Under the pieces are notes generated by a model. That model was not told the DNA's origin. It made no database searches and worked only from the letters and a program-made list of their open reading frames with translations. Positions 1 through 9,317 of a stretch of DNA of 64,000 nt are shown here, piece by piece. Each line of letters opens with the position of its first letter. Within the stretch, counting starts at the first letter, position 1. Where the stretch lies: the NCBI GenBank assembly GCA_011050525.1, contig DRFO01000041.1:1-64000 (forward strand), written 5' to 3'. This DNA comes from Halopseudomonas xinjiangensis (GTDB lineage Bacteria > Pseudomonadota > Gammaproteobacteria > Pseudomonadales > Pseudomonadaceae). A program made the position numbers and the translations under genes.

Positions 1-244
1 CGGCCGCGTATTGAGCTCGCTCATGCAGGGCTTTCACGGCGGCCACCAAGTCAGCCGGGAGTCCGTTCAGATCCGCTGCGGCTTCGCTGCCTGTTTTCCA
101 ACGTTTCAGCATTGGCCCGAGAGTGCTGCGACTGCCGGTACCGAGTTCCGATCGCACCCGGTCGACAGTGGGCTCGTCACCGCGTTGGCGGACGCGTTGC
201 GCAGCGTTGGCGACATCCTGGTAAGTAATTCCGGCGCGGGCCAT
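1..244 (-). CDS. tnpT: TnpT-like / KfrA N-terminal-domain DNA-binding protein (partial, runs off window)
   Basis: The minus strand is open from an ATG at 244 to the window edge. It starts MARAGITYQDVANAAQRV and continues with a GDEPTVDRVRSELGTGSRST stretch typical of the KfrA N-terminal helix-turn-helix domain of plasmid and transposon proteins. In Tn4651 such a protein, TnpT, helps the tyrosine recombinase TnpS resolve cointegrates and lies divergent to it, as here. About 81 residues are visible; the expected coiled-coil C-terminus lies outside. It could instead be a plasmid KfrA, but the adjacent integrase and palindromic core site favour TnpT. Confidence 0.72.
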   Translation of the reverse strand, partial: MARAGITYQDVANAAQRVRQRGDEPTVDRVRSELGTGSRSTLGPMLKRWKTGSEAAADLNGLPADLVAAVKALHERAQYAA

Positions 245-326
245 GACATGCCTCATTTTTATCATATAACGTGATATGTAATATTACATTATTTATTCGA
301 TAATTAACAAAATTTATTTAAGATTC

Positions 327-360
327 CTAACGCACGTTAAAGCGCGTTAACGTGCGTTAG
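327..360. other. Putative res/rst recombination core site (loxP-like inverted repeat)
   Basis: A perfect 14-bp inverted repeat, CTAACGCACGTTAA and its complement, flanks a 6-bp AGCGCG spacer (34 bp in all). It lies in the AT-rich gap between tnpT and tnpS, where Tn4651-type elements keep the cointegrate-resolution site. The geometry is what a tyrosine recombinase core needs: two inverted arms around a crossover region. A second palindrome, ATGTAATATTACAT at 276-289, may be an accessory TnpT or TnpS site. The role is inferred from position and symmetry. Confidence 0.75.
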
Positions 361-439
361 TGTGTGGTCTGTTCTATCCTGCTCCTGTAACGCCGGTACA
401 TCAGCGGCTCTTGAAAGCACGCCTCGAATTGGAGCGGTC

Positions 440-1429
440 ATGGATCCAAAACCCACCGTCAAGTCCACATTACGTAACGCGGAAAAGACCGTATTAGCCG
501 ATACGGCTAATCGGTACATCCACATGGCCACCACCGACAACACGCGGCGGACCTACCGTGCGGCCATTCGCAGCTTTGAGCGCTGGGGTGGACGTCTCCC
601 GACACAGCCGGCGACCCTTGCGGCCTATCTGTCCGATCAGGCAGACGCGCTTAATCCTCGCACGCTGGATGTTTACCTGACGGCCCTGGGGCGCTGGCAC
701 CAGACTCAGGGATTGCGTGATCCCGCTCGAGACCCCGGCGTGCGCAAAACGTTGGAAGGGATTCGTCGCGCCCATGGTCGGCCGAAACGGCAAGCCCGGG
801 CGCTGCGCCTCGAACACATTGCGGCCTTCCTGGAAACACTCCAGCAACAGCCTGACTCGCTCAAGAAGCATCGTGACTGGGCCCTGCTGCAGGTCGGTTT
901 TTTTGGGGCGTTTCGCCGCAGTGAATTGGTAGCGATTGAGGTGAAGCACTTGTCGTGGGAGCCGGAAGGGCTGGTGGTGACCCTGCCGCGCTCTAAAACA
1001 GACCCTCACGGTGAAGGCCTGAAGCGGGCCCTGCCTCGGGGCAACGAGCTGGTCTGCCCGGTCAGCGCCCTCGAAACCTGGCTAGAGCATGCCGGCATTC
1101 ACGAAGGCCCCGTCTTCCGCGCCGTCAACCGCTGGGATCGGTTGCAATCCCAGGCCCTTTCAGGCGGGTCGGTGAACCGAATCCTGAAAGCGCTTGGGGA
1201 AACCTGCGGCCTGGACTTCGTGCCGACCCTGAGCAGTCACAGCTTCCGGCGCGGTCTATCCACCGCCGCCGCGCGGGAAAAGGTCGACTTTGCGCAGATC
1301 AAGCGCCAGGGTGGCTGGAAGCATGACGGGACGGTGCGGGGCTACATCGAGGAAGGACAGCAATTTACGGACAACGCCGCAAACACCTTACTGACCAAAG
1401 TCGCCAGGTTGATCCGGGACACCGACTAA
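440..1429 (+). CDS. tnpS: TnpS-like tyrosine recombinase (cointegrate resolution)
   Basis: A 329-residue tyrosine recombinase. The N-terminal SAM-like core-binding domain (NTRRTYRAAIRSFERW) is followed by the catalytic domain: Arg in FRRSELVAIE, the HSFRRG box, then QGGWKHDG and the nucleophile Tyr in GYIEEG. The ATG at 440 follows a GGAG at 431 and fits better than an upstream non-ATG start that would enter the recombination site. Divergent to the KfrA-like gene, it should act on the palindromic site between them to resolve cointegrates. Its length matches Tn4651 TnpS (about 320 residues). Confidence 0.87.
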   Translation: MDPKPTVKSTLRNAEKTVLADTANRYIHMATTDNTRRTYRAAIRSFERWGGRLPTQPATLAAYLSDQADALNPRTLDVYLTALGRWHQTQGLRDPARDPGVRKTLEGIRRAHGRPKRQARALRLEHIAAFLETLQQQPDSLKKHRDWALLQVGFFGAFRRSELVAIEVKHLSWEPEGLVVTLPRSKTDPHGEGLKRALPRGNELVCPVSALETWLEHAGIHEGPVFRAVNRWDRLQSQALSGGSVNRILKALGETCGLDFVPTLSSHSFRRGLSTAAAREKVDFAQIKRQGGWKHDGTVRGYIEEGQQFTDNAANTLLTKVARLIRDTD

Positions 1430-1508
1430 TGGTGAGTGTGGTCGCGGCTGGCTACGCTGCCCGGAAGCACTCAGAATACGATGAACAGGTATCTGTAGTG
1501 GCTCACAA

Positions 1509-1592
1509 AGCTAATCTGTTGGGCCCGCAATTATCCTGAGCAGTGGGACCACATTGGGTGAGAAAGGGCGCCCGGTTGGGCCCAGATTAGCT
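1509..1592. repeat. 84-bp segment with imperfect terminal inverted repeats abutting truncated merB
   Basis: The left arm AGCTAATCTGTTGGGCCC (1509-1526) and the right arm GGGCCCAGATTAGCT (1578-1592) are inverted copies differing by a 3-nt bulge. The right arm falls exactly where merB homology stops and supplies the stop codon of the broken gene. It may be a miniature element, a transcription terminator, or the scar of a recombination event. No transposase signature is present. Confidence 0.5.
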
Positions 1593-1803
1593 ACGAACCG
1601 ACCAACCCCTGACCGTCATACTCGACGGTTCCGCAAGGCAGCTGTTCCCGCACCTGCACCACCTGGTCCGTCGTCCAGTTGAGCGACGCTGCAAGCCGCT
1701 TAAGAGTGACAGGACGACCCTGGACCAGCTCACGCAATAGCGCCACATGAAGCGTGGCCTCCGCTTCTCCGGTCAGGCCCAGCCGATTCACGATTTCTCG
1801 CAT
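1591..1803 (-). pseudogene. merB: merB fragment (N-terminal domain of organomercurial lyase)
   Basis: From an ATG at 1803 the ORF reads MREIVNRLGLTGEAEATLHV, then LLRELVQGRPVTLKRLAASL and VEYDGQGLVG. This matches the small N-terminal helical domain of MerB. Only 70 residues remain of a usual ~210, and the catalytic cysteines and aspartate are absent, so it cannot cleave carbon-mercury bonds. It follows merA by 20 nt and would be last in the mer operon. The reading frame ends in the right arm of the inverted repeat at 1578-1592. Confidence 0.75.
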
Positions 1804-1823
1804 ATCATTCACGGGGCCTTGCC

Positions 1824-3529
<1,706 letters not shown>

Positions 3530-3542
3530 GGTGTATGGCCTC

Positions 3543-3905
3543 TCAGTAAAATAACGGTAAGACGAAAGGGAATGCCAACGCGATCAGTACGAGCAACGCG
3601 ACGATCCAGAAAGTGATCTTGTAAGCGGTGCGCACTTGCGGTACTGCGCAGACCTCGCCCGGCTCGCAATCCTGTGCAGGCCGGTATATCCGACGCCAGG
3701 CAAAGACCATCGCCACCAGAGCAGCACCAATAAACCACGGCCGGTAAGGCTCCAGAGCGGCAAGATTGCCGATCCAGGCACCGGAAACACCAAGGGCGAT
3801 CAGGACCAGGGGGCCAAGACAGCAGGCCGATGCGAGCAATGCTGCGACCCCGCCTGCAATTAATGACCCGCGACCGGATTTGGACTCTGATTTCAACTCT
3901 GACAT
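3543..3905 (-). CDS. merT: Mercuric ion transport protein MerT
   Basis: A 120-residue inner-membrane protein with about three transmembrane segments. The first carries the vicinal pair in ASACCLGPL; a cytoplasmic loop has a second pair (DCEPGEVCAV), as in MerT that imports Hg(II) for MerA. The ATG at 3905 (MSELKSESKSGRGS) gives the usual MerT length and follows an AGGAA-type ribosome site. It is the first gene of the mer operon, 38 nt after the promoter -10. A damaged second copy of this gene lies at 16,794-16,969. Confidence 0.93.
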   Translation of the reverse strand: MSELKSESKSGRGSLIAGGVAALLASACCLGPLVLIALGVSGAWIGNLAALEPYRPWFIGAALVAMVFAWRRIYRPAQDCEPGEVCAVPQVRTAYKITFWIVALLVLIALAFPFVLPLFY

Positions 3906-3942
3906 TGCGACGGTTCCTTTCATGACTTTGCTGGCTATCTTC

Positions 3943-3973
3943 AAAATACTTCCGTAGTCGGCTACGGAGTCAA
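3943..3973 (-). promoter_or_regulatory. merTPA promoter/operator (19-bp spacer, MerR dyad)
   Basis: On the minus strand: -35 TTGACT (3968-3973), the dyad CCGTAG-CCGA-CTACGG in the spacer, then -10 TATTTT (3943-3948), with a 19-bp spacer. This is the classical geometry that MerR underwinds when Hg(II) is bound, and the order of elements matches Tn501/Tn21 merOP. Confidence 0.88.
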
Positions 3974-4004
3974 GCCCCACACTCCTATAAAATGTTCAGC
4001 ACTC

Positions 4005-4036
4005 TTGACCCCGTACCGTGGTACGGGCACTAATCT
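4005..4036 (+). promoter_or_regulatory. MerR-type promoter of the merR-HMA gene (20-bp spacer)
   Basis: Plus strand: TTGACC (4005-4010), dyad CCGTAC-CGTG-GTACGG, TAATCT (4031-4036), spacer 20 bp. It faces away from the merT promoter and reads into the MerR-HMA gene 34 nt downstream. The same layout recurs at 9702-9733 and 10,490-10,521. Confidence 0.82.
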
Positions 4037-4069
4037 TATTATTCGGATCTACTGGGTGGGAGTTCTGCC

Positions 4070-4744
4070 ATGACAGACATGACCATTGGCAAAGTGGCTG
4101 ACGTGGTGGGTGTTGGTGTCGAGACGATTCGTTTTTACGAACGCCGCAAGCTCATTGAACAGCCGCCACGTCCCAGGGAAGGTGGCTATCGGATTTACTC
4201 GGACGCCACGGTAAGGCGACTGCATTTTATTCGTCGAGCGCAAGAGCTGGGCTTCTCACTGCGTGAGATCGCTGAGCTGCTCGCGTTGCGTGATGCCGAA
4301 AGCAACCAGGCAGACGCAAGTGATGTACGCCAGCGGGCGATGGCAAAGCTGCACGACGTAGACCAGAAAATTGAACAGTTACGGCGAATCCGCCAGGGGC
4401 TGGCGGCACTTGTGGACTGTTGTCCCGGACAGGGGCCGTTGCAGTGTTGTTCCATATTTGACGCCCTGGAGCAGAATGCGGGGCCTACAGGCGAGCCGAT
4501 CATAAGTGAGGAGACAGACATGCAGACAATCAGGCTTTCAATCGGCGGCATGCACTGCGGTGGGTGCGAGGAAATTGTTCGTCATGTTCTCGAACAGCAA
4601 ACCGGCGTCAAGGGGTGTTCCGTCTCCCATGAAAGCGGTGAAGCCCGGGTGGCAGTTGACGAATCAAGGATTTCGGACGAACAACTTGCGGAGGCTGTGC
4701 GTGGTGCGGGGTACTCCGCAAACATCATGAACACGACAGAATAA
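4070..4744 (+). CDS. MerR-family metal regulator fused to a C-terminal HMA domain
   Basis: 224 residues. Residues 1-70 form the MerR winged helix (MTIGKVADVVGVGVETIRFY), followed by the dimerisation helix and a metal loop, VDCCPGQGPLQCCSIF. The conserved first metal cysteine of Hg-type MerR (in the THC motif) is missing; ESNQADAS is there instead. The double-cysteine loop looks ZntR-like, so the metal is uncertain. Residues ~150-224 are an HMA domain with GMHCGGC. An internal ATG at 4520 preceded by GAGGAG could also give a free 74-residue HMA protein. It is divergent from merT and probably controls the mer-type promoters around it. Confidence 0.85.
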   Translation: MTDMTIGKVADVVGVGVETIRFYERRKLIEQPPRPREGGYRIYSDATVRRLHFIRRAQELGFSLREIAELLALRDAESNQADASDVRQRAMAKLHDVDQKIEQLRRIRQGLAALVDCCPGQGPLQCCSIFDALEQNAGPTGEPIISEETDMQTIRLSIGGMHCGGCEEIVRHVLEQQTGVKGCSVSHESGEARVAVDESRISDEQLAEAVRGAGYSANIMNTTE

Positions 4745-4748
4745 CCCC

Positions 4749-4826
4749 TTGGAATTCTCGGCGGCCTTGCCCTTGGCCGCGAGCCTCGGGTTACTGGCCT
4801 TCGTTGAGCCTTGGTCCGCGGGTAGG
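4749..4826 (+). pseudogene. 5' fragment of a CcdA-like gene (ghost copy of the gene at 9766)
   Basis: About 78 bp directly after merR-HMA match the 5' end of the CcdA-like gene at 9766. They share the unusual TTG start context and encode LEFSAALPLAASLGLLAFVE. The copy then stops, and its EPC motif reads EPW. This suggests the ancestral order was merR-HMA followed by the ccdA-like gene, later split by the 4.8-9.7 kb block. Confidence 0.7.
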
Positions 4827-4843
4827 GGGCCGGGCCGAAAGTT

Positions 4844-4870
4844 TCGGGAATAAATCCCGGCCCGGTGACG
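4844..4870 (+). promoter_or_regulatory. Putative ECF sigma promoter, copy 1
   Basis: TCGGGAATAAA (4844-4854) and CCCGGTGACG (4861-4870) occur with the same 17-bp offset as in a second copy at 6433-6459, directly upstream of the ECF sigma gene. GGGAAT/CGTC-like boxes are typical of ECF promoters. This copy precedes the cytochrome c-beta-propeller gene by about 100 nt. Confidence 0.6.
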
Positions 4871-4972
4871 CCTTTGGCTTCACAGATCGTTTTCGACCGG
4901 TGCTTTGCTGGCAAGAGGTCTTGCCAGCACATGAGTCCGGCCGAACTTCTTTTAGCCTTTGGAGTTTGTAAT

Positions 4973-6427
4973 ATGCGTCCACCGATCCCCCATGCCATCA
5001 CATCATTCGTCGCCGCAACCCTGCTCAGTGTCAGTGTGCCCGTGAGCGCGGCGGAAAACACCCGCTTTGAGCGCGGCAGCGAGGTGTACAACCAGCAGTG
5101 CGCTGCCTGCCATCAGGCTCAGGGTCAAGGCATACCGGGGTCGTTTCCCCCGCAAAAAAACCACACCGCTCAAATGTACAATGCCACTGACGGTATCGGT
5201 GGCCGCCGCTATCTGGGGCATGTGCTGCAGTTCGGCCTGACCGGCCCCATCAAAGTCGACGGCACAAGCTACAACGGCAACATGCCGGCCTGGGGCGGTG
5301 CGCTCACTAACCAGCAAATGGCGGATGTGCTGAATTACGTGCTGACGGCGTTCGGCAATGAAAAGCGGGTTGCTGGTGAGTTTCAGCCCTACACCCCTGA
5401 AGAAATCGAAGCGATTGCGGGTAAGGACCTGTCCGGCAAGGATGTTTACCAGCTGCGGCAGACCCTGCTGGGCCAATCGCCTGAGCAGTCGCGGACCAAA
5501 GCCACTCCCGTGCGGTCGGCGCCCGAACTAAGCCTGGAAAAGTCCATTCGCGACCCTCTGTATGTGGCGGTCCAGAACAGCGGCATCGTGAAAGTCCTAC
5601 CCTCAAAGCAGGCCTGGCCCGGCGTCGCGGGCGCTCACTACAATGCCCTGAGTCCTGATGGTTCCCGGCTGATGGTGTCCGGCTTCAAAACCGGCAATGT
5701 CTACGTTTTGAATACCGCCAGCGGTGAGGTGATGGCCAGCGTACCGATCGGTGAGGTGGCCCAGGGCGTAAAAATCTCACCGGATGGCCGTTACGGCCTC
5801 GCCGTGGCGCCGACCCAAGGCGACGTTGCGGTGATCGATATGAATACCCTTGAACTGGTCAGGAAAATTCCAGTGGGCAAGGTACCCCACAACCTCGTTT
5901 ACAGCGCCGACGGCACACTCGCCTACGTCACGCTGCAGGGCGAAGGCGCGCTGGCGGTAGTGGATATGCGGGCCCTGGAAAAACAGCGTCAGATCCCCAC
6001 TCCGGGTCTCAAGACGCCTCACAACATTGACATCAGCGCCAACGGTCAACGGCTATGGCTGCGCGACTTTACCGGCAACGTGGGGGTACTGGACCTGGCT
6101 AGCGAAACCATGCTGAAAACTTTTAAAGTGGGTAGTGGCCATGGCGGCATCGACGTGGTGCCTGGCGAGCAATACGTCGCAACCGGTGCGATTTCTGCGT
6201 CCGTGGTCACTATAATCGACTCCGAGAGCCTTAAAATTGTCAAAAATGTCGACGTGGGCGTTGGCCCCCACGGCGTTCGGGCAAGCCGCGATGGCCAGTT
6301 CATTTACGCGTCGGTCACGGCGGATAACCACATTGCCGTTATTGATACCCAGTCCCTCGAGGTGGTCCGCCGGGAGCCGGTTGGAGGCCAGTTCCCCTTC
6401 TGGCTCGCGGTACCGGGCAATCCATAA
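4973..6427 (+). CDS. Periplasmic cytochrome c fused to a YVTN-type seven-bladed beta-propeller
   Basis: 484 residues from an ATG at 4973 (GGAG at 4961). A signal peptide (MRPPIPHAITSFVAATLLSV to SAA) is followed by a class I cytochrome c domain with heme motif CAACH and an axial-Met candidate near GNMPAWGG. A repeat domain from about residue 180 contains blades such as ALSPDGSRLMVSG, VKISPDGRYGLAVA and VRASRDGQFIYASV. The architecture resembles the cytochrome cd1/NirN group and other YVTN proteins, but I see no d1-heme evidence. It is probably a periplasmic electron carrier or dehydrogenase partner in the ECF-controlled cluster. Substrate unknown. Confidence 0.8.
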   Translation: MRPPIPHAITSFVAATLLSVSVPVSAAENTRFERGSEVYNQQCAACHQAQGQGIPGSFPPQKNHTAQMYNATDGIGGRRYLGHVLQFGLTGPIKVDGTSYNGNMPAWGGALTNQQMADVLNYVLTAFGNEKRVAGEFQPYTPEEIEAIAGKDLSGKDVYQLRQTLLGQSPEQSRTKATPVRSAPELSLEKSIRDPLYVAVQNSGIVKVLPSKQAWPGVAGAHYNALSPDGSRLMVSGFKTGNVYVLNTASGEVMASVPIGEVAQGVKISPDGRYGLAVAPTQGDVAVIDMNTLELVRKIPVGKVPHNLVYSADGTLAYVTLQGEGALAVVDMRALEKQRQIPTPGLKTPHNIDISANGQRLWLRDFTGNVGVLDLASETMLKTFKVGSGHGGIDVVPGEQYVATGAISASVVTIIDSESLKIVKNVDVGVGPHGVRASRDGQFIYASVTADNHIAVIDTQSLEVVRREPVGGQFPFWLAVPGNP

Positions 6428-6432
6428 AAAAG

Positions 6433-6459
6433 TCGGGAATAAAAGGCGACCCGGTGACG
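6433..6459 (+). promoter_or_regulatory. Putative ECF sigma promoter, copy 2 (autoregulatory)
   Basis: TCGGGAATAAA (6433-6443) and CCCGGTGACG (6450-6459), with spacing identical to copy 1 at 4844-4870, located 41 nt before the ECF sigma ORF. Sigma factors of this class commonly activate their own gene. The two boxes are near-identical while flanking sequence differs, which argues for function. Confidence 0.62.
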
Positions 6460-6500
6460 TCCTCCAGTGAAGTGACCATAAATAGGTAGCGGGCAGCCCC

Positions 6501-7085
6501 ATGCGCAGCACCGGAAGCAGGCAGCAATTCGACACACTGGTACGGCCCTGGCGCTACCGCCTGTACGGTGTTGCGCAACGCCAGGCCCCCTCACAGGAAA
6601 TGGCGGAGGACTGGACCCAGGAGACCTTGCTCCGGGCCTGGCGGGACTTTGACCAACTGGACGATCACGTGGCGGCCTACGCCTGGCTGCTAAGGATTCT
6701 CAACCGGGTGGTTGCCGATGACTATCGGCGGGATGGGCGCCGGCAGCAACTGGCTCCGGTGCTGACCACCGGTGACGCGGTGTTGAATGAGTATCCCTGC
6801 AGTGCCCCGGGCCCCTTCGATCAGCTCCTGAAAAACCAGAGCGATGCGCAGGTCATGGCTGCGGTTCACGCCCTGCCGGACAGCTTTCAGCAGGTCATTC
6901 TGTTGCGGGACTTTGAGGAGCTGAGCTATCAGGATATCGCACAAATTCTGGACCTGGCACCGGGGACGGTCATGAGTCGCCTGTCACGCGCGCGGCGCCT
7001 GCTCGCTAAGCGACTGATCAAGGCAAGCCCGAGGTCCCTGGCTGCCAGCCACACAAAATACACATCGGTGAATTCCCATGAGTGA
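6501..7085 (+). CDS. ECF-family RNA polymerase sigma factor
   Basis: 194 residues with sigma region 2 (YGVAQRQAPSQEMAEDWTQE, TLLRAWRDFDQL, DYRRDGRRQQ) and region 4 (LPDSFQQVILLRDFEELSYQ, APGTVMSRLSRARRLL). There is no region 1 or 3, as usual for ECF factors. Its end overlaps the next gene, a zinc-finger anti-sigma factor, by 8 nt, a typical sigma/anti-sigma pair. A predicted promoter of the same type lies upstream of both this gene and the cytochrome-propeller gene, so it likely controls that gene, itself and perhaps the sulfite oxidase genes. The ribosome site is weak. Confidence 0.9.
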   Translation: MRSTGSRQQFDTLVRPWRYRLYGVAQRQAPSQEMAEDWTQETLLRAWRDFDQLDDHVAAYAWLLRILNRVVADDYRRDGRRQQLAPVLTTGDAVLNEYPCSAPGPFDQLLKNQSDAQVMAAVHALPDSFQQVILLRDFEELSYQDIAQILDLAPGTVMSRLSRARRLLAKRLIKASPRSLAASHTKYTSVNSHE

Positions 7086-7893
7086 TCTCAAAAACACAGA
7101 CGCCCACGAATGGTCCGACCTGCACGCCGAAATCCAGGATTGGCTGGCGGGCTATGCCGATGGTGAGTTGGATGAGCATCACACCGCCCTGGTCGAGGCC
7201 CATCTTGCTGGATGCGAGACCTGCCAACACGATGTTGAACGTCAGCGAATTCTTTCCGAACGACTGCAGATGATACCCACTCCGGGACTGTCCGCCGATT
7301 TTGACGGGCGGCTCGATATCGCCCTTGCGAACGCCCCCGCCGGTGGCAAGCGCCCATCCGGTCGTCGCCGCATGACGAATCTGAAACGCTGGCTGAGCAG
7401 CCTTCGCCCGTCGGTTGTGATTGGCAGCGGCGGTTGGGCCGTTGCCCTGGTACTGGCAGCGGTACTGCTGATGCCCAGCCTGACGCCGGATAATATCAAC
7501 AGGATTCCCATGGTCAGTGACGTGCTGAGCGATTATCAGCGTGTCGCCCTTGAGGAACTGCCTCGCCAGGCCGGCGGCTCGGAAGTGTCTCCGCCATTGC
7601 CGTGGGCAAACAGCCGGGTGCTGGCAACCTGGATGACCCGAGTGGGGGGCGAGCCTGCCCAGGCGTACGCCATGCGCCAGGGTAACAGCCTAGTCATCCA
7701 GTATCGTATCTCGGAGCGCGTATTCTTCCGGGATCCGGATGTGCGACAGGCGGTGGCCCGAGCCGGCGACTTTCGTACCCGGGCCGATCAGTTGGAGGTG
7801 CTCGGGCTACCCATGGAGGACTCGGGATTGCTGGTGGTTGCGCCAGCCGGGAATATGCCGGCGGTAAGCGAAGCCACGACGGGGGCCTCCTGA
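7078..7893 (+). CDS. Membrane anti-sigma factor with N-terminal zinc-finger domain
   Basis: 271 residues. The N-terminal anti-sigma domain has the H-x3-C-x2-C motif in EAHLAGCETCQHD (DGELDEHHTALVE precedes it). One membrane span lies at about residues 117-140 (VVIGSGGWAVALVLAAVLLM), and a periplasmic domain of ~125 residues may sense the signal. Translation is coupled to the sigma gene by an 8-nt overlap. It should hold the sigma factor inactive at the membrane until a periplasmic redox or sulfur signal arrives; the signal is inferred only from the neighbouring sulfite oxidase and cytochromes. Confidence 0.85.
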   Translation: MSDLKNTDAHEWSDLHAEIQDWLAGYADGELDEHHTALVEAHLAGCETCQHDVERQRILSERLQMIPTPGLSADFDGRLDIALANAPAGGKRPSGRRRMTNLKRWLSSLRPSVVIGSGGWAVALVLAAVLLMPSLTPDNINRIPMVSDVLSDYQRVALEELPRQAGGSEVSPPLPWANSRVLATWMTRVGGEPAQAYAMRQGNSLVIQYRISERVFFRDPDVRQAVARAGDFRTRADQLEVLGLPMEDSGLLVVAPAGNMPAVSEATTGAS

Positions 7894-8021
7894 CACGCTG
7901 TCAACGGTGATTATTTGACCATGACCTACTACACTGAATCAAAATCAGGTTTGTCACGAATTCATGGCACCGATGACCACCGTCGGCAAGTGTTCTGAAC
8001 AAACATCAACGAGGGAAAACC

Positions 8022-9251
8022 ATGTCTGTTTTCGATGCGTCTTCAACGTCCCGCCGTGCACCCGAAAGTTCTTTACCGATAAGTCGCCGGCGCCTGCTGC
8101 TGGGCTCTGCCGGCGCCATGGCCTCCGTCAGTCTGCTGGGGCTGAGCCCCCTTGCCAGGTCGGAGGAACCCAAAACGCTGCCCGATTACGTGCGCTGGAA
8201 AAACGCCAATGACGTGATCGTGCACAGCGCCAACACCATCGAAACCGAGCGCGGCGCCATTGGCAGTGGTGTGGTGACGAACAGTGACAAACTGTATGTC
8301 CGTAACAACCTGCCAGCCCCCAATGCTGATGTTGTGGCGGACCGGAACGCTTGGAAAATCACGTTGGAAGGCGTCAATTCGCCCCAGACCCTGACCCTGG
8401 GTGAGCTGAAAAAAATGGGTGTTGAGACGGTAACCACCGTTCTGCAATGCTCGGGCAACGGGCGAGCCTACTTTGAGCACGGCCCGGGCGGAACCCAATG
8501 GGGCACCGGCGCGGCAGGCTGCCTGGTGTGGACCGGCGTACCGCTGCGTGACGTTGTGGCCCGGCTCGGCGGAGTAAAGCCGGACATGAACTACATCACC
8601 AGCACCGGCGGCGAAACCTTGCCTGCAGGGTTGGACCCGAAAACCATTATGGTGGAGCGCTCCGTTCCGGTGAGGGCACTGGATCAGGCGCTGCTGGCCT
8701 GGCAAATGAATGATGAGCCCGTGCCGCTGGCTCATGGCGGCCCACTGCGCATGGTCATTCCGGGTTATTTCGGGGTCAATAACGTGAAATACGTGGAGCG
8801 AGTCGCGTTTACCGAGGGGCAGTCGGACGCCAAGATCCAGGCCTCAGGCTATCGCATTCGTCCCATTGGCGAAAAAGGCGCGCCCGGTCAGCCGTCGATG
8901 TGGGAGATGCCGGTCAAATCCTGGGTCACCGCCCCGCTGACAACGGCCAGCAAGGGCAGGAATCTGATTTACGGCGTCGCATTCGGCGGCATCAATGCCG
9001 TTAACCAGGTGGAGGTGTCGGCCGACGGTGGCGAGACCTGGAAGAGTGCCCGTTTCCTGGGTCCGGACATGGGGCGCTACGCCTGGCGACCGTTTGTGGT
9101 GGCGATGGATCTGAGCGCCGGCGACCATCGAATCGTTAGCCGCGCGACGGACACCGAGGGCAACACCCAGCCGCCCACACGCACCGAGAATGAGCGCGGT
9201 TACGGCAACGCCAGTTGGAAAGACCATGGCGTGACCGTCACCGTTTCCTGA
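8022..9251 (+). CDS. Molybdopterin-dependent sulfite dehydrogenase/oxidase catalytic subunit (SorA/SoxC type)
   Basis: 409 residues with a Tat signal (SRRRLLLGSAGAMASVSLLG) for folded export with molybdenum cofactor. The Moco domain carries the ligand cysteine in TTVLQCSGNGRAYF and the typical GAAGCLVWTGVPLRDVV and RMVIPGYFGVNNVKYVER stretches. A C-terminal dimerisation domain follows (VNQVEVSADGGETWKSA). A small cytochrome c gene comes next, as in the SorAB heterodimer that oxidises sulfite to sulfate in the periplasm. ECF sigma/anti-sigma genes upstream are a known association for sulfite oxidases. A SoxC role is less likely because no sox genes are nearby. Confidence 0.85.
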   Translation: MSVFDASSTSRRAPESSLPISRRRLLLGSAGAMASVSLLGLSPLARSEEPKTLPDYVRWKNANDVIVHSANTIETERGAIGSGVVTNSDKLYVRNNLPAPNADVVADRNAWKITLEGVNSPQTLTLGELKKMGVETVTTVLQCSGNGRAYFEHGPGGTQWGTGAAGCLVWTGVPLRDVVARLGGVKPDMNYITSTGGETLPAGLDPKTIMVERSVPVRALDQALLAWQMNDEPVPLAHGGPLRMVIPGYFGVNNVKYVERVAFTEGQSDAKIQASGYRIRPIGEKGAPGQPSMWEMPVKSWVTAPLTTASKGRNLIYGVAFGGINAVNQVEVSADGGETWKSARFLGPDMGRYAWRPFVVAMDLSAGDHRIVSRATDTEGNTQPPTRTENERGYGNASWKDHGVTVTVS

Positions 9252-9317
9252 GTGTATTAACCCTGTGGTGGTCCGTTGGTCGGGCCGCCTGTTCCCTTGA
9301 TTGAATCAGGATTTTCC

